From positions 19,376,643 to 19,440,642 of the forward strand of contig CM041531.1 of the NCBI GenBank assembly GCA_023238725.1: 64,000 bases of DNA, written 5' to 3'. Each line of letters opens with the position of its first letter. Position 1 is the stretch's first letter. A model generated the notes under the pieces. The model ran no database searches, had not been told where the DNA came from, and saw only the letters and a list, made by a program, of their open reading frames with translations. This DNA is from Scortum barcoo (taxonomy: Eukaryota; Chordata; Actinopteri; Centrarchiformes; Terapontidae). Of this stretch, positions 13,146-23,910 are shown piece by piece. The position numbers were made by a program, and so were the translations under genes.

Positions 13146-13328
13146 TCAGATCCCCTCTGACAGGCTGCTTCCTCCTGTGACTGGGTGCTGCGTGCTGGAT
13201 GCTGACTGGGTGGGGGGATAAGCATGGCTGCTGCTCACAGGCTCTGTGGGTGTAGATCCTGGCAGCTCCTGGGGCACGGCAGATGGTTGAGGGGCAGGAT
13301 GGGGCTTCCTGGCCTGGCTGTCTTTGAC
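13146..13328 (-). CDS. Candidate terminal exon, product unknown
   Basis: On the minus strand a pyrimidine-rich acceptor (TTTTCTTCTTCACCC then CCGCAG, ending at 13329) is followed by 183 nt that stay open in phase 0 and end in TGA at 13146. The 60-residue product is Ser/Pro/Gln-rich, beginning VKDSQARKPHPAP and ending GGSSLSEGI, with no domain I recognise. Its third-position GC is about the same as its overall GC, so codon bias gives no support. The frame also stays open upstream through the pyrimidine tract, so it may simply be a stop-poor GC-rich patch. If real, the preceding exons lie at higher coordinates or beyond the window. Alternative: chance open frame. Confidence 0.25.
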   Translation of the reverse strand, partial: VKDSQARKPHPAPQPSAVPQELPGSTPTEPVSSSHAYPPTQSASSTQHPVTGGSSLSEGI

Positions 13329-13677
13329 CTGCGGTGGGGGTGAAGAAGAAAATGACTGCTGCGCTGACTTTTCCTTCTTCTTTTTCCCTGCATCCTCTAA
13401 GCACTCACACAGACGCCATACGTTGTGAGGCCGATAAGGCCACAAAGTGAAAGATGTAAACCCTGTAATAGCGCTGGTGTTGAAATGATTGAAATAGATT
13501 GGCACGATAATAGCTTCATTAGAGTGTTTCACACATTCACTTCGAGACTCTTATTTCATAAACAATACGCAAACAATGTAACAGTGTTGTTCCAGGCCAA
13601 GGCCCCATTTTCACCTCCTATCTATGGGACTAAACCTCCCTCTCCTCCAGCTCTGCTGTGAGATGCAGTATTAAAGC
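13329..13677. other. Spacer, possibly regulatory
   Basis: Balanced composition with homeodomain-like ATTAG/ATTGG words around 13440-13560 and no simple repeats. No gene recognised apart from the open upstream extension of the minus-strand frame described at 13146-13328. Confidence 0.3.
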
Positions 13678-13840
13678 CTTAGATGGAGGGAGAAAGAAAG
13701 AATAGAAGGGAGTGAGATGGAGGAGGGGGTAGGTGGTGTTGTTTAAGTGAAGAGCGTGGCGTGTCCTGGAGGATCTAATAAGCAGGTTGAAGCCTGATAA
13801 GGATAAGCTGTCCCTCTGGCTCTAGGGAGCCTTGTTTTCA

Positions 13841-13876
13841 CCCCCCTTTCCTCCTCCTCTCCCCTCCTTCCCCCCC
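13841..13876. repeat. Pure 36-nt pyrimidine run
   Basis: Every plus-strand base from 13841 to 13876 is C or T. It sits just ahead of a long purine-rich stretch, so the strand asymmetry flips within about 15 bp. Confidence 0.9.
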
Positions 13877-13889
13877 ACTTTTCAAGATG

Positions 13890-14480
13890 TACTCTGAAAA
13901 CAAGGAGAGCAAAGATTAATCAAAAGAGAGAAACAGATGGAGGGAAGGCAAGATGGACACGGTGAATGGGAGAAAGGAGAAAAAGTGAAAAGAGACTGAA
14001 TGTAATTGGGAAGCGGAGGGTGGAAAGGCAGCAGTGGTGGATGAGAAGGAGTAAAGAGGAAGGAGTGTGTGAGGAGAAGGCGGGAGAGGACAATGGGAAT
14101 ATGGGAAGGGGTGAGATAAAGAGACAAGTGGAGGAAAGAGGACAAGGATAGAGAAGAGGAGACAGAAGAAGAGGATTATAGGGGAAGAGAGGACAAGAGG
14201 GCGCACATCCAAAAAGGAAAGTGAAAAGTAAAGGCAAGGCAAGGGAGAAGAAAAGAAAAAACAAACTGTGGCAACGGAAAACACTGAAGCAGGGATGAGG
14301 AGACAGTGGAAGGAAGGATATAAAGGAGAGGAGCAGAGAGGAGAGATGAGAGGAGGAAGAGAAGAAGTTGAGAGGACAGAGGGCTTATAAATGGGCTGAA
14401 AGGGACCTGCTGGTGTGTCAGAGCTTTAGATCCCACCCCCTCCCCTGGGGAAAAAGGAGAGAAAGGAGAGAGGAGAGACA
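13890..14480. repeat. Approximately 0.6-kb purine-rich asymmetric tract
   Basis: The plus strand is overwhelmingly A and G for about 590 bp, built from irregular GGA, GAAG and AGAG words and not from one repeat unit. Both strands carry long open frames only because stop codons are scarce: the minus strand reads as Ser/Leu/Pro/Phe-rich, the plus strand as Glu/Arg/Lys-rich. Such tracts can form triplex DNA. I treat it as low-complexity DNA. Confidence 0.85.
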
Positions 14481-14600
14481 TTGACCTTGCATTATTTATG
14501 CTTAGCGCTATTGGCCCAGGCAGACGCCGCTTTCCATTGTGTCTTCATAATGAGGAACCGCTACGAAGCTAAGGAAGAGGAAACACAACCGGGAAGGCAG
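14481..14600. promoter_or_regulatory. Short candidate regulatory element
   Basis: About 120 bp of balanced sequence directly after the purine tract, containing TGACCTTGCATTATTTATGC near 14483-14502 (nuclear-receptor half-site type followed by an AT-rich homeodomain-type core). Function is inferred from texture. Confidence 0.25.
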
Positions 14601-15810
14601 TCTGTGTGTTCTCACTAGTGAGTGTGTGTGTGTGTTTTTTTGTGTGCACATGCTTTAGAGGTGGGAGGTTACTACAGGGAAGAGTGCAGACAGTTTAGTG
14701 AAAAAGGTATCAGGGGCAAAGAACCCCCCCCCGTAAGTAGCAGGCAGGTAAAGCGCACACGCACGCACATGTTCTATGTGGCAATACAGGCCTGTATCTG
14801 TAAGGTGTTTAAAGTGTGAGTGAATATGAGGGGAAGGCGAGAGCAGAGAGGGTCAGCTGTTATTTCCTGAGCTCCACCCTCATTTTCTTATAACAGCCTC
14901 AGGCCAAAGAATGTGAAAGAAGGACAGTGTGCATCTGTAGTATGCCCTCTGTGGTTCACTGTCCTCATCAGAGGCAGTCTCAAGTTCAGTCAAGGTTTCC
15001 TGAGAAATATAACAAAGTCTTGCACACGCAGAATCTGCCCCTAACCCCTCTGAAATTAGTTCACTTCTTTTTTTTTTTAAATCAATTTCAATACAAACTT
15101 TGGATACTATGCATGTTAAAGACTCATATCTCATATGCAGATATTTTATAAATATTCTCTCATCTAACTTTAGAGATATCTGCAAGATTTCTGCCCCCAA
15201 TCCTACAGCAAGGTGAATAATGTATAATAACGTTTATTTGTGCTGTTTACAGCAGTGAAAAAAATAGATATTTAGAAATACAGCAAAAGACAACACGTCT
15301 TTTCAGAAACTGTGCTGTACTCCAGATGATCCACAGACCTCAAAGTTAACCATTTTTATTGGAACAGCTATCAGGAGATAGATGTTGCTGTTTAATTTTT
15401 TTACACGTACTTCTCAAATTCTGAGCAAGAAAAATACAGTAACAAAACAGTGGTTTGACCAAAAAATAAATATCATGTAAATCACGGTCAACTTAGGAGC
15501 TTTTTCCTCGACTTTAAACTTTAAACTTCCTCAACATTTTGGAAAAAATTAGGAGGTGGACCTTGAGTTTTTTTGTCTAAATAAATATCAAAAGTTTTAC
15601 ACATCATAAAGAAAAAAATTCAGATCTGTTGTGAAATCATAAATCTCACAGACCAATGTAAAATATAAAACCACAACAATCTGCTCCATCACCAAAAGAG
15701 AGAAAATATATCTTTCATAATTGACTTAGCTGTTGCTCAAACCCTGTATATTATCTGTCTAACACTTCTTCATGAAAAAAATAAGACAGTCACAGTGTTC
15801 GGTATTAAGC
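14601..15810. other. Spacer with GT run, C9 and T-rich runs
   Basis: Short GT run near 14617-14635 and C9 at 14724-14732. AT-rich sequence from 15060 to 15800 has several short A and T runs. The 106-codon minus frame at 14880-15200 has no recognisable domain. Confidence 0.5.
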
Positions 15811-16370
15811 AGGCGGGGAGCTTAGGTGCACGGTTTTGAATTCGCAGTCTGTAACAAATATGATACTCTGGTCCCTTTCAGATCCGGCACGGCACAGTTC
15901 TCAGCTCCTCCCACTTACCTTTCACCCCCGCCGCACGTTTGTATGATAGTTTCAAATTTAATTACATACAACTCGACATACATAGCCCTTACCCTGTCAT
16001 TACCCCGTCTGGGTCCACCCACTCATCATAGACCCACATCCACACACCCCTGAGAGCTGAGAACAACCTGCCTCCTGACGGCTGGTTATGATATTGGATG
16101 TAGTCTTCGTGTAAGAGTGTTTGTGTGTTTGTGTGTGTGTGTGTGTGCAAGTGTGTCCCCCTCTCTCTGTTTCCCTCTGTGCCTGGGATGTGGAGATTTG
16201 TATGGCATGTTAGTCACACCCTGTGTTATCAGCATCTCTGTGATGAGCATAAGCATAGCCTGAGGGGACTGGGGGTAGTGTCACAGATGGTACAGTGTCA
16301 GGGTCCCTGAGTGTGGTTTAGAAGATGGTGAGTAGCTCTTATCCCTTGTCTCCCAAGTCCTGTCACCTCT
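15811..16370. other. Spacer with an isolated minus-strand donor and a GT run
   Basis: A minus-strand donor consensus (GAAAG followed by GTAAGTGG, exon side ending at 15919) is preceded by an ATG at 15983 and 21 open codons, but nothing else supports a first exon. A short GT run lies at about 16130-16148. Confidence 0.3.
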
Positions 16371-16720
16371 GCCAAGGTGCCATCTTTCCTCACGCGGGGT
16401 AAAGGCCGAGCTCGTCTCACCTCGCAGCTAGTGACCCATGTTGCAACTTCTTTTTTTTTTTTTTTTACCAGCCTGCCGAATATGGCAATCAATGCTTCCC
16501 AGAAACCCAGACCTAATCCTGTTATCCTCTTCCTTCAACAACCTGGAAGGGACAAGGGGCGGGATCCCAAAAGTCGGCAGCCAAGAGAGCCGTGCAGAGT
16601 CTGTCCCTATCGTGGTGAAAGCGGGCTTAGCTGAAACACAATAGGTGTGTAATTTCAGGTTTTTGTTAAGCCAAAATCCAATCACATACATGACTGCAAG
16701 ATCACAGAGAAACACAACAG
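16371..16720. other. Stop-poor patch with a T16 acceptor-like tract
   Basis: T16 at 16451-16466 followed by ACCAG makes an acceptor-like site. Downstream, two plus frames (stops by 16634 and 16644) and a minus frame (16428-16715) are all open. Openness in several frames at once argues for composition and not for coding. No product is recognisable, and no donor follows within the open stretch. Confidence 0.35.
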
Positions 16721-17439
16721 GAGAGGGGGCCTCGGAGGTGGAGGTGTCTCTACCTCACACAAACAATCCCTGCACAACTGAGACACCATCGATGACAGCC
16801 TGCTAACTAACTAACCCTCAGCAGAGAGATTAGCCTGGCTCTCTGTCCTAGATCTCCACAGTGCAGGGACGGGCTGACACCTGACTCCTCCCTAACCTGG
16901 CAGTTTTTGGATGAGATTGAAAAGCACAGGATATCTCCGGCCCTTAACTGATATCCCCGTGCTTTATAAGCAAATAGAATACATATCAGACAACTGTGGA
17001 AAAATCAAGAAGTAGTGTTTTCCAGGGGGAGTGGCAAAAAAGCACCAGCCAAAAGCGCTCTTAACTTTTCCATATAATACTGTCTTTTCATCTCACTAAT
17101 TACAACTATTACACTAAATCAATTCCAAATGAAAGGGCATGATTTTAATCTCATCATATTCATCTCATAAATGCTTGTATAAGGACTTAAAATTAATAGT
17201 ATAAAGTCTATTGTCTCCTCCTGAGACTGACTCCGGCACAATTGAAGATTTGTGATAGTGTGCAGTTTTGTTTTTGCCTCTTGTTTTTGCAGATGATAAA
17301 TGAAATTAATACATGCATTTAATATTTGAAATGCTGAGATGAATAATTTATGACTCCATGGCAGATTAAAAGTAAAGCAAAAAAAAAAAAAAAAAAGTAA
17401 GTCAGTAATCACTAGTACACAGATTCAGGAAGTGAAAAT
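16721..17439. other. Spacer ending in AT-rich DNA and poly-A
   Basis: Mixed sequence to 17100, then AT-rich, with an A18 run at 17379-17396. The 97-codon minus frame begins in that run (poly-Phe start) and is rejected as coding. Confidence 0.5.
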
Positions 17440-17900
17440 GAATTTTTAACTGCTCGGGCCCATTGGTCTCTCTGTTCCAGTTTGTGTGTAGGGGGCTGTT
17501 GAATTAATGGTGTGTATCTTGACCTCATTCCACCAAATGCAGTCTGAGAGTTTTCCTTTGAAGCTGATTTATAGCAAAAACATAAAGCCTAATGCATCTG
17601 TTCAGGACGTCTAATGAACGCAATACCTTAATACCAAGTAATGCTAATTCATGCTTGCTCACAACAGACAGACATGATCATTACCATCATCATAATTATT
17701 ATTCATGTAAGGCAATTAATGTTGCTGGTACCTCTATTCTGACAACTTCATTAGCATGGTGATACAGCAGCAATTGGGGAGATTCAAAAAGTAGCTGTGA
17801 GAGCTCTACCAGATCGGATATATGTATTATTGATAGAGGTGTTTCCTCCCATGATGCTGTTTTTTTTATCTAAATAACCTGGACAATTCAACCCAGAGCC
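17440..17900. promoter_or_regulatory. Candidate conserved non-coding block
   Basis: Repeat-free block dense in homeodomain cores: CATAATTATTATTCATG at 17691-17707 and CAATTAAT at 17713-17720, with several ATTAG/CTAAT words around. It is flanked by A- and T-run-rich spacer. Enhancer role is inferred. Confidence 0.4.
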
Positions 17901-18639
17901 CAGAAAAAATGTTCACATCTTTTCAAAGAGTTGTAAATGTGTTTTCAAGACGTATGGATTTATGTTCAACATAGTGGCCACTAAAGTCAAATCAAATGGC
18001 ACATTTAACTAATAAAGTTGTACCATATTATCCTTAACTATGCTCACCCAGAATTGGAAACTCTATTATCACCAAGTAGCCCTTATATTTTGACTGTAGT
18101 AAAAAAACACAAATAAAAAAAACAACATGGTTTTATGTTTCAGTCACAGTTTCTTCACCGTGAAAAAAAGTAAAAACGTATTTATGCCATTCATTTAAAG
18201 CATTTCAAGAGAGGTGTGTTTAGCAGGCCAGGGTGCTTAAATCAAGACTTTTATGTTGAAAAAAAAAAAACAGAGAAAGCTATCGAGTGTATTTATCCAC
18301 AAGAGTAAATAATGTGAAGTGGCTGGCTAAACCCCTTGAAATGTCTAGCCGGTCCTGGCACTGGCTGAAGGCTCCCAGTCAAAATAAGAAGTGAACTAAA
18401 AGCAATATAAACAACCCAACCAACCTGTTTTCACTTAGGATACATATTTGTGGCCATTTACTCTGATTTTCGGCACATGGAAACGTCTCTGAACTTGAAA
18501 CTTTTAAAACAAAAAACTAGCGCTCTGGGGTGTATGAGAAATAAAAAACGAGTGCTTCCAGTATTGTAATGTCAAAAAGAAGATTTCATGCAATTTCGTC
18601 TCTACAAAACGCAGACAAAATGCGCTTGACCACACATTA
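17901..18639. other. AT-rich spacer
   Basis: Several short A runs, including an A12-type run near 18260-18271. No open frame reaches 60 codons. No gene or motif cluster seen. Confidence 0.55.
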
Positions 18640-19740
18640 ATAGATTTCCTCAGCTAAAGGACACATGGAACCTATACCATTCTCATAAAACCTCTCTTGA
18701 GCTGTTGCTATTCATGCTGACAGGTAGAACATCAAGATGGCTCCAGCTTTTAAAGTCACATACTGCGTGTGGAATATTTAATGTGAAAAATGTGATGATG
18801 ATGTATATTCAGAAAAGATAAATGCCAGGCACAGACTGAACAGTGAAGGAAGAGCTTTGCTTTGAGGGGGTAATGGGTAATTTGTGCCATTAAGTGTATT
18901 TAGAGACTATCCTCGCATTGCCCACTGATCACAGCGAAGGAGGAAATCATCAGGCCAACAGCTCTCGATCCGCTGTAGATGAGATCGAAAGACAGCTCGC
19001 GAAGAAGAGACTGTGTGTTGTGTAATTGTAAATGATTACTGTCTTTATACCACCAGGCGGGCTCCTTTTCTCCCGGCATCAGCAGCTGGTTGAAATTCTT
19101 TTATGGTTTCTGAGGCCAAAAAAGAGCCTAATTCCACCAAATGGCGAGCAAAAGAAAAAATGCTGCCCACTATAGATATTTCCATCCAGAGAAATGAAAT
19201 ATTAAACATGTTCATTATACCCTCAATTTGCAGTTATTTCTCATTGCACACGGCCATTTTCCCATTTTCCCTGCTCTCTTATTGGCACTGCGCTCAGGGC
19301 CTTGAGAGAAATCTCTCTTTTATTATTTAAATCCATGCATGGGGGCTGAGCCAGGCGAATCATCTCACGTCTGCTAGCCGACTCCCTAATTCTGATTGGC
19401 AGCTTGATACACACTCAACGGATGGAGAGGGTGATAATGCCTGTGACAAAGAAAAAATATCTCCTCCCCGTTATGTTTTTATTGGTAATGGGGAATATGG
19501 AGTTCACACACAATAAAAGTAGCCTTAATAATTGAAAGTGGCAATGGGCTGTGTCCGCGAGTCTGTAGGGCTGTCAGCGCAGCGATGTAAATTTCTTTGA
19601 CATGTTTTTGTCTGGCTAAAACTTTAATGTCGTGGGTGTGACCAATCGGATGCAAATGTTGTTTTCATCCCTCGCCGATGAGATGACCTCTGTCATTTCC
19701 CCAGGGAAATCAAGCTTTTAAAAGTATTTGATGGCTGTAA
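18640..19740. promoter_or_regulatory. Candidate conserved non-coding block (octamer + CCAAT)
   Basis: The longest continuous repeat-free block in the first third of the window. A CCAAT box (19642-19646) is followed three bases later by a perfect POU octamer ATGCAAAT (19650-19657). CCACCAGGCGGGCT at 19050-19063 partly matches a CTCF core. CpG-containing words alternate with AT-rich cores throughout. The short frame at 19103-19330 has no recognisable product. Enhancer role is inferred. Confidence 0.4.
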
Positions 19741-20040
19741 CTCCACACACACACATAAACACACACACAAACTCGTATTGCCAGCTTGAGCAAAATACAC
19801 ACACACACTGACATACTGTATGCACAAACAAACACATATCCACACAAGCTCATATATATCAGGGGTCACATATGCACTAAAGTATATGTGTCAAGAGTGA
19901 GTACACACACACACACCCCTACACATTCACTCATGCACAGATATGCAGATATACACTACAGTTTTCACACTACAAGCATCAACACTCTCACATGCTTGCC
20001 AACCTCCTCACCCACTCATTGATGCTTGGCTAATACATTC
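19741..20040. repeat. Degenerate CA-rich region
   Basis: CA words and interrupted CA runs dominate from 19743 to about 19960. The open frame through them gives His-Thr-rich translation and is not a gene. Confidence 0.75.
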
Positions 20041-20734
20041 AACATGTGACGGTGCTGTATGCCTCCCTGTACTCAAACAGACACTTGATTAGATTGAAAG
20101 CACTCTTTCATGGCGAGCATAATGGTTTTGAACATGGAAGGTGGACACAGCAGTTCCTCTGTCAGCCTGTCATAACCTCTGACAGGATGAGGAGGCCACA
20201 GCTCTCCCCTATAACTATCCAGGCTCTGCTGCTTACAGGCATCCGCACCCAAAACAGAGACACACACACACAACACATAGTTTTCTGCGTACAGATTATG
20301 CATGTGTGTGAGTGCGTGTGTGTGTGCTTGTGTACGTGCGTGTCATGTGGATAATGCTGCATGCGAGGGCCAGCTTTAATATTGGTCTGGAATAACGGGC
20401 TCTTTTGTACATTGTGAGGCAGCCAGCATCTGAGACCAATAAAATAGTGGCCCTTGGGTCACTGCTCGAAGGATGAAGGAAGAAGATATAATCATACACA
20501 GAGGACACAACACCTTTTTTGTGCTTTCTCCGCATATTTGGGTGCGGAGAGAGCGCGGGTCCTTCATAAGTTTAATATTTTTGCAGTGTGACCTTTTGTC
20601 ACTAATAGAGTGACTTGCCAATAAGCGTATATTGTATCTTTAGGGGGTGCAGCCATATTAGTGCAGCAATTGGCTGTAGAAAGAGGAGGAAGACTAGTCG
20701 CACGGAAGACACATGGTGTTAAGGCGGATACAGA
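20041..20734. other. Spacer with a CA/GT pair
   Basis: A CA run near 20260-20272 is followed by a GT run near 20304-20345. Otherwise mixed sequence with a possibly regulatory patch at 20370-20660. No gene recognised. Confidence 0.4.
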
Positions 20735-20900
20735 CAGGAAACACGTGTGTGTGCTTATGGGCAAGGATGCGTGCCTGGATGTGCGTGGTTGTGTGTTGGT
20801 GTGTGAGACTGCGCATGTGTTAGAGAGATTGTATATGCATGCATGTGTGTGAGTGTATGTGTGTTTTGGTGTGTGTGTGTGTGAGTGTGCTTCTTTTTTT
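20735..20900. repeat. Degenerate GT microsatellite
   Basis: Interrupted GT and GC words ending in a purer GT run (about 20868-20890) and a short T run. The minus-strand frames over it are His-Thr repeats. Confidence 0.8.
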
Positions 20901-20999
20901 TGCAATATATCTCATAATGACATTTGGAATGTCTCTGGAAAATGGAGCATAAGCCAAGGAGGTTGACAGTCAGAAACCACAAGCTGGAGTTAAGCCTCA

Positions 21000-21680
21000 G
21001 CATTGCAGTGAACCATATGCTAAACCCATGTCATGCCCAACTCCAGATCCAGCACTAGCGATTAACTAAAGCCTTAAGATAAACATTGCAGGAAAAACAA
21101 TTTGAGGCTTTTTTGGACAATTTGTTTGATAAACGGCGCTAGTTTCCCATTTGTGGAGATGAGCCGGGCTCAGTTTTCTGTTTGTACACGTGCCATGTTT
21201 GTCTTTGTGGCGATGATGTCTCATTATCTTCTATTAGGCCCATGTGCAGATGTGCTCCTGACTGACGTTTTGCAGGTTACAATATCGCTCATGTTTTTCC
21301 ATCCAATGATGTAATGGAGTCATAACTGCCTCCACCCCTCAGTCTTAGTGGCAGCGTGATTGGTCAGAGGGGACTGCAGCCTGTGCTACTAGCACCTGTT
21401 GTGAGCGACTCTAGCAGTCTGAGACAAGCACTTTATCCCCTGTCTCCCCAACAATCATTACAGCCAGCTTACTGGGTTATTATAGCGCAACCATAGCACG
21501 TTTACACTGACTGCCAGATATCCTTGTGGGTGTACTCTTCATCTGCTTCTTGATGTTATTTTCTTCAACCTATTTCATCCCCTAGGTTGCAAAGACAACT
21601 TCTCTTTATTTAGGGCAGGTAATAATTAGAGCAGACGGGCTGTTTGATTTCCACCTTGATAACACCTTCAGAATGTTGTC
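21000..21680. promoter_or_regulatory. Candidate conserved non-coding block
   Basis: Repeat-free block between two GT microsatellites, with forkhead-like TGATAAAC near 21127, CpG-containing words and homeodomain cores. The 70-codon plus frame inside it has no recognisable domain. Function is inferred from texture. Confidence 0.35.
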
Positions 21681-21769
21681 AGAGAGTGTAAACACGTACC
21701 CGCTCTTAGTTTGGCTCCTTTCATTTGAATCATTTGTTCTTGTCTCTTTTTGAAAAACAGGTTGTTGTG

Positions 21770-21930
21770 GTGTTTGTATGTGTTTGTGCCTGTGTGTGTG
21801 TATGGGGTGGTGTCAGCGCCTTTCAGTGCCTGTGTGTGGTTGTGTTGTGCGTGTTCCTCTGTGGTCGTGTAGGTTTTTTTTTTTTTCACGTGTAGGTGTG
21901 TGTGTCTGTGCGTGTGTTCGTGTTGCATGG
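21770..21930. repeat. Degenerate GT microsatellite with T13
   Basis: GT-rich words from 21770 to 21925 interrupted by T13 at 21874-21886. The associated open frames on both strands are artefacts of the repeat. Confidence 0.8.
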
Positions 21931-22160
21931 AGGTTAGGTTTTTTGATCTTAGTGGGGAGACGTGAGTTGCCCTGGGCTGTGAGGCTCATTAGGTATGTAC
22001 TCCTCTGAATGCGAAAGTATTTGTTAAACCACATGACAAGAATACCTCTCTGCTGCAACAGATGTGCTGTAATTAGAGAGGGCTTAAGTTGTCTTAGAGC
22101 TGTGTGGAAAGTCATCACCAGCTGATAAGTTTACAACAGTGCCCTACCCCTCCCTCATGC
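21931..22160. other. Spacer
   Basis: Mixed sequence between two dinucleotide repeats. Nothing recognised. Confidence 0.45.
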
Positions 22161-22380
22161 ACACATACACACACACACAAACACACACACATTATGTGCA
22201 AAGCTAATCAGGCAGGCAAACGCCACACAGACAAACACACATCTGACAAAGGAATGACAAATAATACACACACACATATACTCGTACAAAAGTTTGCATT
22301 GTAGTAAAACAACCTAAAAGACTAATGCATGGATAAAACAAATACCAACACATAGGCCCTTATTTATTTATTTATTTATA
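22161..22380. repeat. CA runs and a TATT repeat
   Basis: CA runs near 22164-22190 and 22265-22275, then a 20-bp TATT-type tetranucleotide repeat at 22361-22380. Confidence 0.8.
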
Positions 22381-22659
22381 TAGGTGTGTGGTGTGTATAC
22401 ATGTCCACCAAATAATGTTTAATTTCAGACAATAGGATTGTGACTGCAAACAATATTTCTAGTATTTTATAAGAAAATGATAGCTGAAAAATGACAGCTT
22501 CCAGAATAAATGTACACATAGTACAAGCTGTTTTCTTGGAAGGAAATAAAACAAATCATGTTTTTTTTTATTTAAACTGATATATATTATTGTTCAAATG
22601 CAACGTATAACCACTGATGTTGTTTATATACTCACCATATTTACTGTAAGCAGCTTTAT
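22381..22659. other. AT-rich spacer
   Basis: AT-rich with a T9-type run near 22561. Nothing else recognised. Confidence 0.5.
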
Positions 22660-22930
22660 GGCTGAAGTGATACGTTAACCCAGCATTCAGGTCTTTGGCC
22701 CCAGAGATAAAGAGGGCATCTGATCAGAGCTATTATCCATTCTGCAGTGAATCAGGAAGATAATGGTCTATCTGTCAGCATGGGACCTCCATAAAGCCAT
22801 TAACACCTTTTGTTGTTTCCCTCCTGTTCTCCAAACGTGCTGGGCAGTTCAAAAAGGCAAACGAGGCAATCTGTTAGCTTCGCTTAGACCCTTCATTCCC
22901 CTGCTCCAAGTGTGCGCATAGACACTGACA
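22660..22930. promoter_or_regulatory. Candidate enhancer with a GATA cluster
   Basis: Four GATA cores lie within 70 bp: AGATAA 22705-22710, TTATC 22733-22737, AGATAA 22758-22763 and TATCT 22769-22773. The last overlaps a TGTCA TALE half-site. The block is repeat-free. A GATA-factor-responsive role is inferred. Confidence 0.35.
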
Positions 22931-23734
22931 AGCAGACACACAGCTATGCAGAAACATAAATGATTTGTTCACACCCTCCGTCTTGTGTTTCGATGCAGGT
23001 GAAATGTATTTGGTATAGATTGTAGGTAATACCTAGCAGCTGATTGCATTTTAAATGCATCTGAAATGACCACTTGTGACTAAATTACACTTGAATATTT
23101 ATAACTGTATAATTTTAGGGGGAACACCATCTTAATAAACACATTTGCAAAGGTAAGGTATGAAATTCAAAACCTAATGCTTTGCGTTGGCAAATACCGT
23201 TTTTAGGGTTACATGCTACATGCATATTACAAAGTTAATAAGGCTGTGTGTGTGGTCTGGCATGCATTTGCACTCCTCCTCCTGTACACCCGATGAAGCA
23301 TCATGATTACATTCACGGCTACTTTTAGAAGATGGACTTGCGATGTGATCATTGCAAATAACTTTCTATTTTAATTTGCTGTAGGCATGAATGTTTTGAA
23401 CTTGAAATTCCTGGATTATTGCAGAAAGAAGGCATAGCTGTTGGAACTGTTGAGAGTTTTAAAAATTGGTATAAACTCCCCCAGTTTTAGCATCTGAAAG
23501 GATCTTTTTACCGCTTAACACTGTTTGAACCACACTTCTGAGAGACTATATATTGGCCTGTAAGGACTAAGACACATTCACATGGAAGCATCTACACACA
23601 CACACACACTTATCTGACATTACAAGTCTTTTTTGTGCTTTGAAGTTTTCAAGCAGTCAAATTAGCATTGATGAAAGAGTCAGCATTGAACATCTCTGGG
23701 ATCTAGCCAAGAACCAGGGCTGTGGACAACCTAT
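22931..23734. other. Spacer
   Basis: AT-rich to mixed sequence with a short CA run near 23594-23608. No gene recognised. Confidence 0.45.
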
Positions 23735-23910
23735 CTTCATCTCTCTCTCTCTCTCTCTCACTCTCTCTCCACCCTTCCACTTCGTCTACTCCCCCACCAC
23801 CACCACCCCTGCACCAGCGACATCCCTCCTCCTCTGATAGCAGGAGCCCCCAGTGGTTCCCTCCTTCTCTTCCTTTTCTCTCTTTCCTCTTCTTCCCTCT
23901 CCTGTCTGCG
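23735..23910. repeat. CT microsatellite and pyrimidine-rich tract
   Basis: A CT run with one interruption at 23740-23769, followed by a C/T-rich stretch to about 23905. The Ser/Pro/Leu-rich open frames over it are artefacts. Confidence 0.85.

Noticed and set aside
13882..14481. Several overlapping frames on both strands
   Set aside because: Product of a stop-poor purine-rich tract.
15919..15983. Possible minus-strand first exon (ATG, 21 codons, good donor)
   Set aside because: One donor and a short open frame only; no promoter motif, no second exon, no family match.
20686..20700. Partial match to miR-7 (GGAAGACTAGT)
   Set aside because: Diverges after 11 bases and no precursor hairpin is seen.
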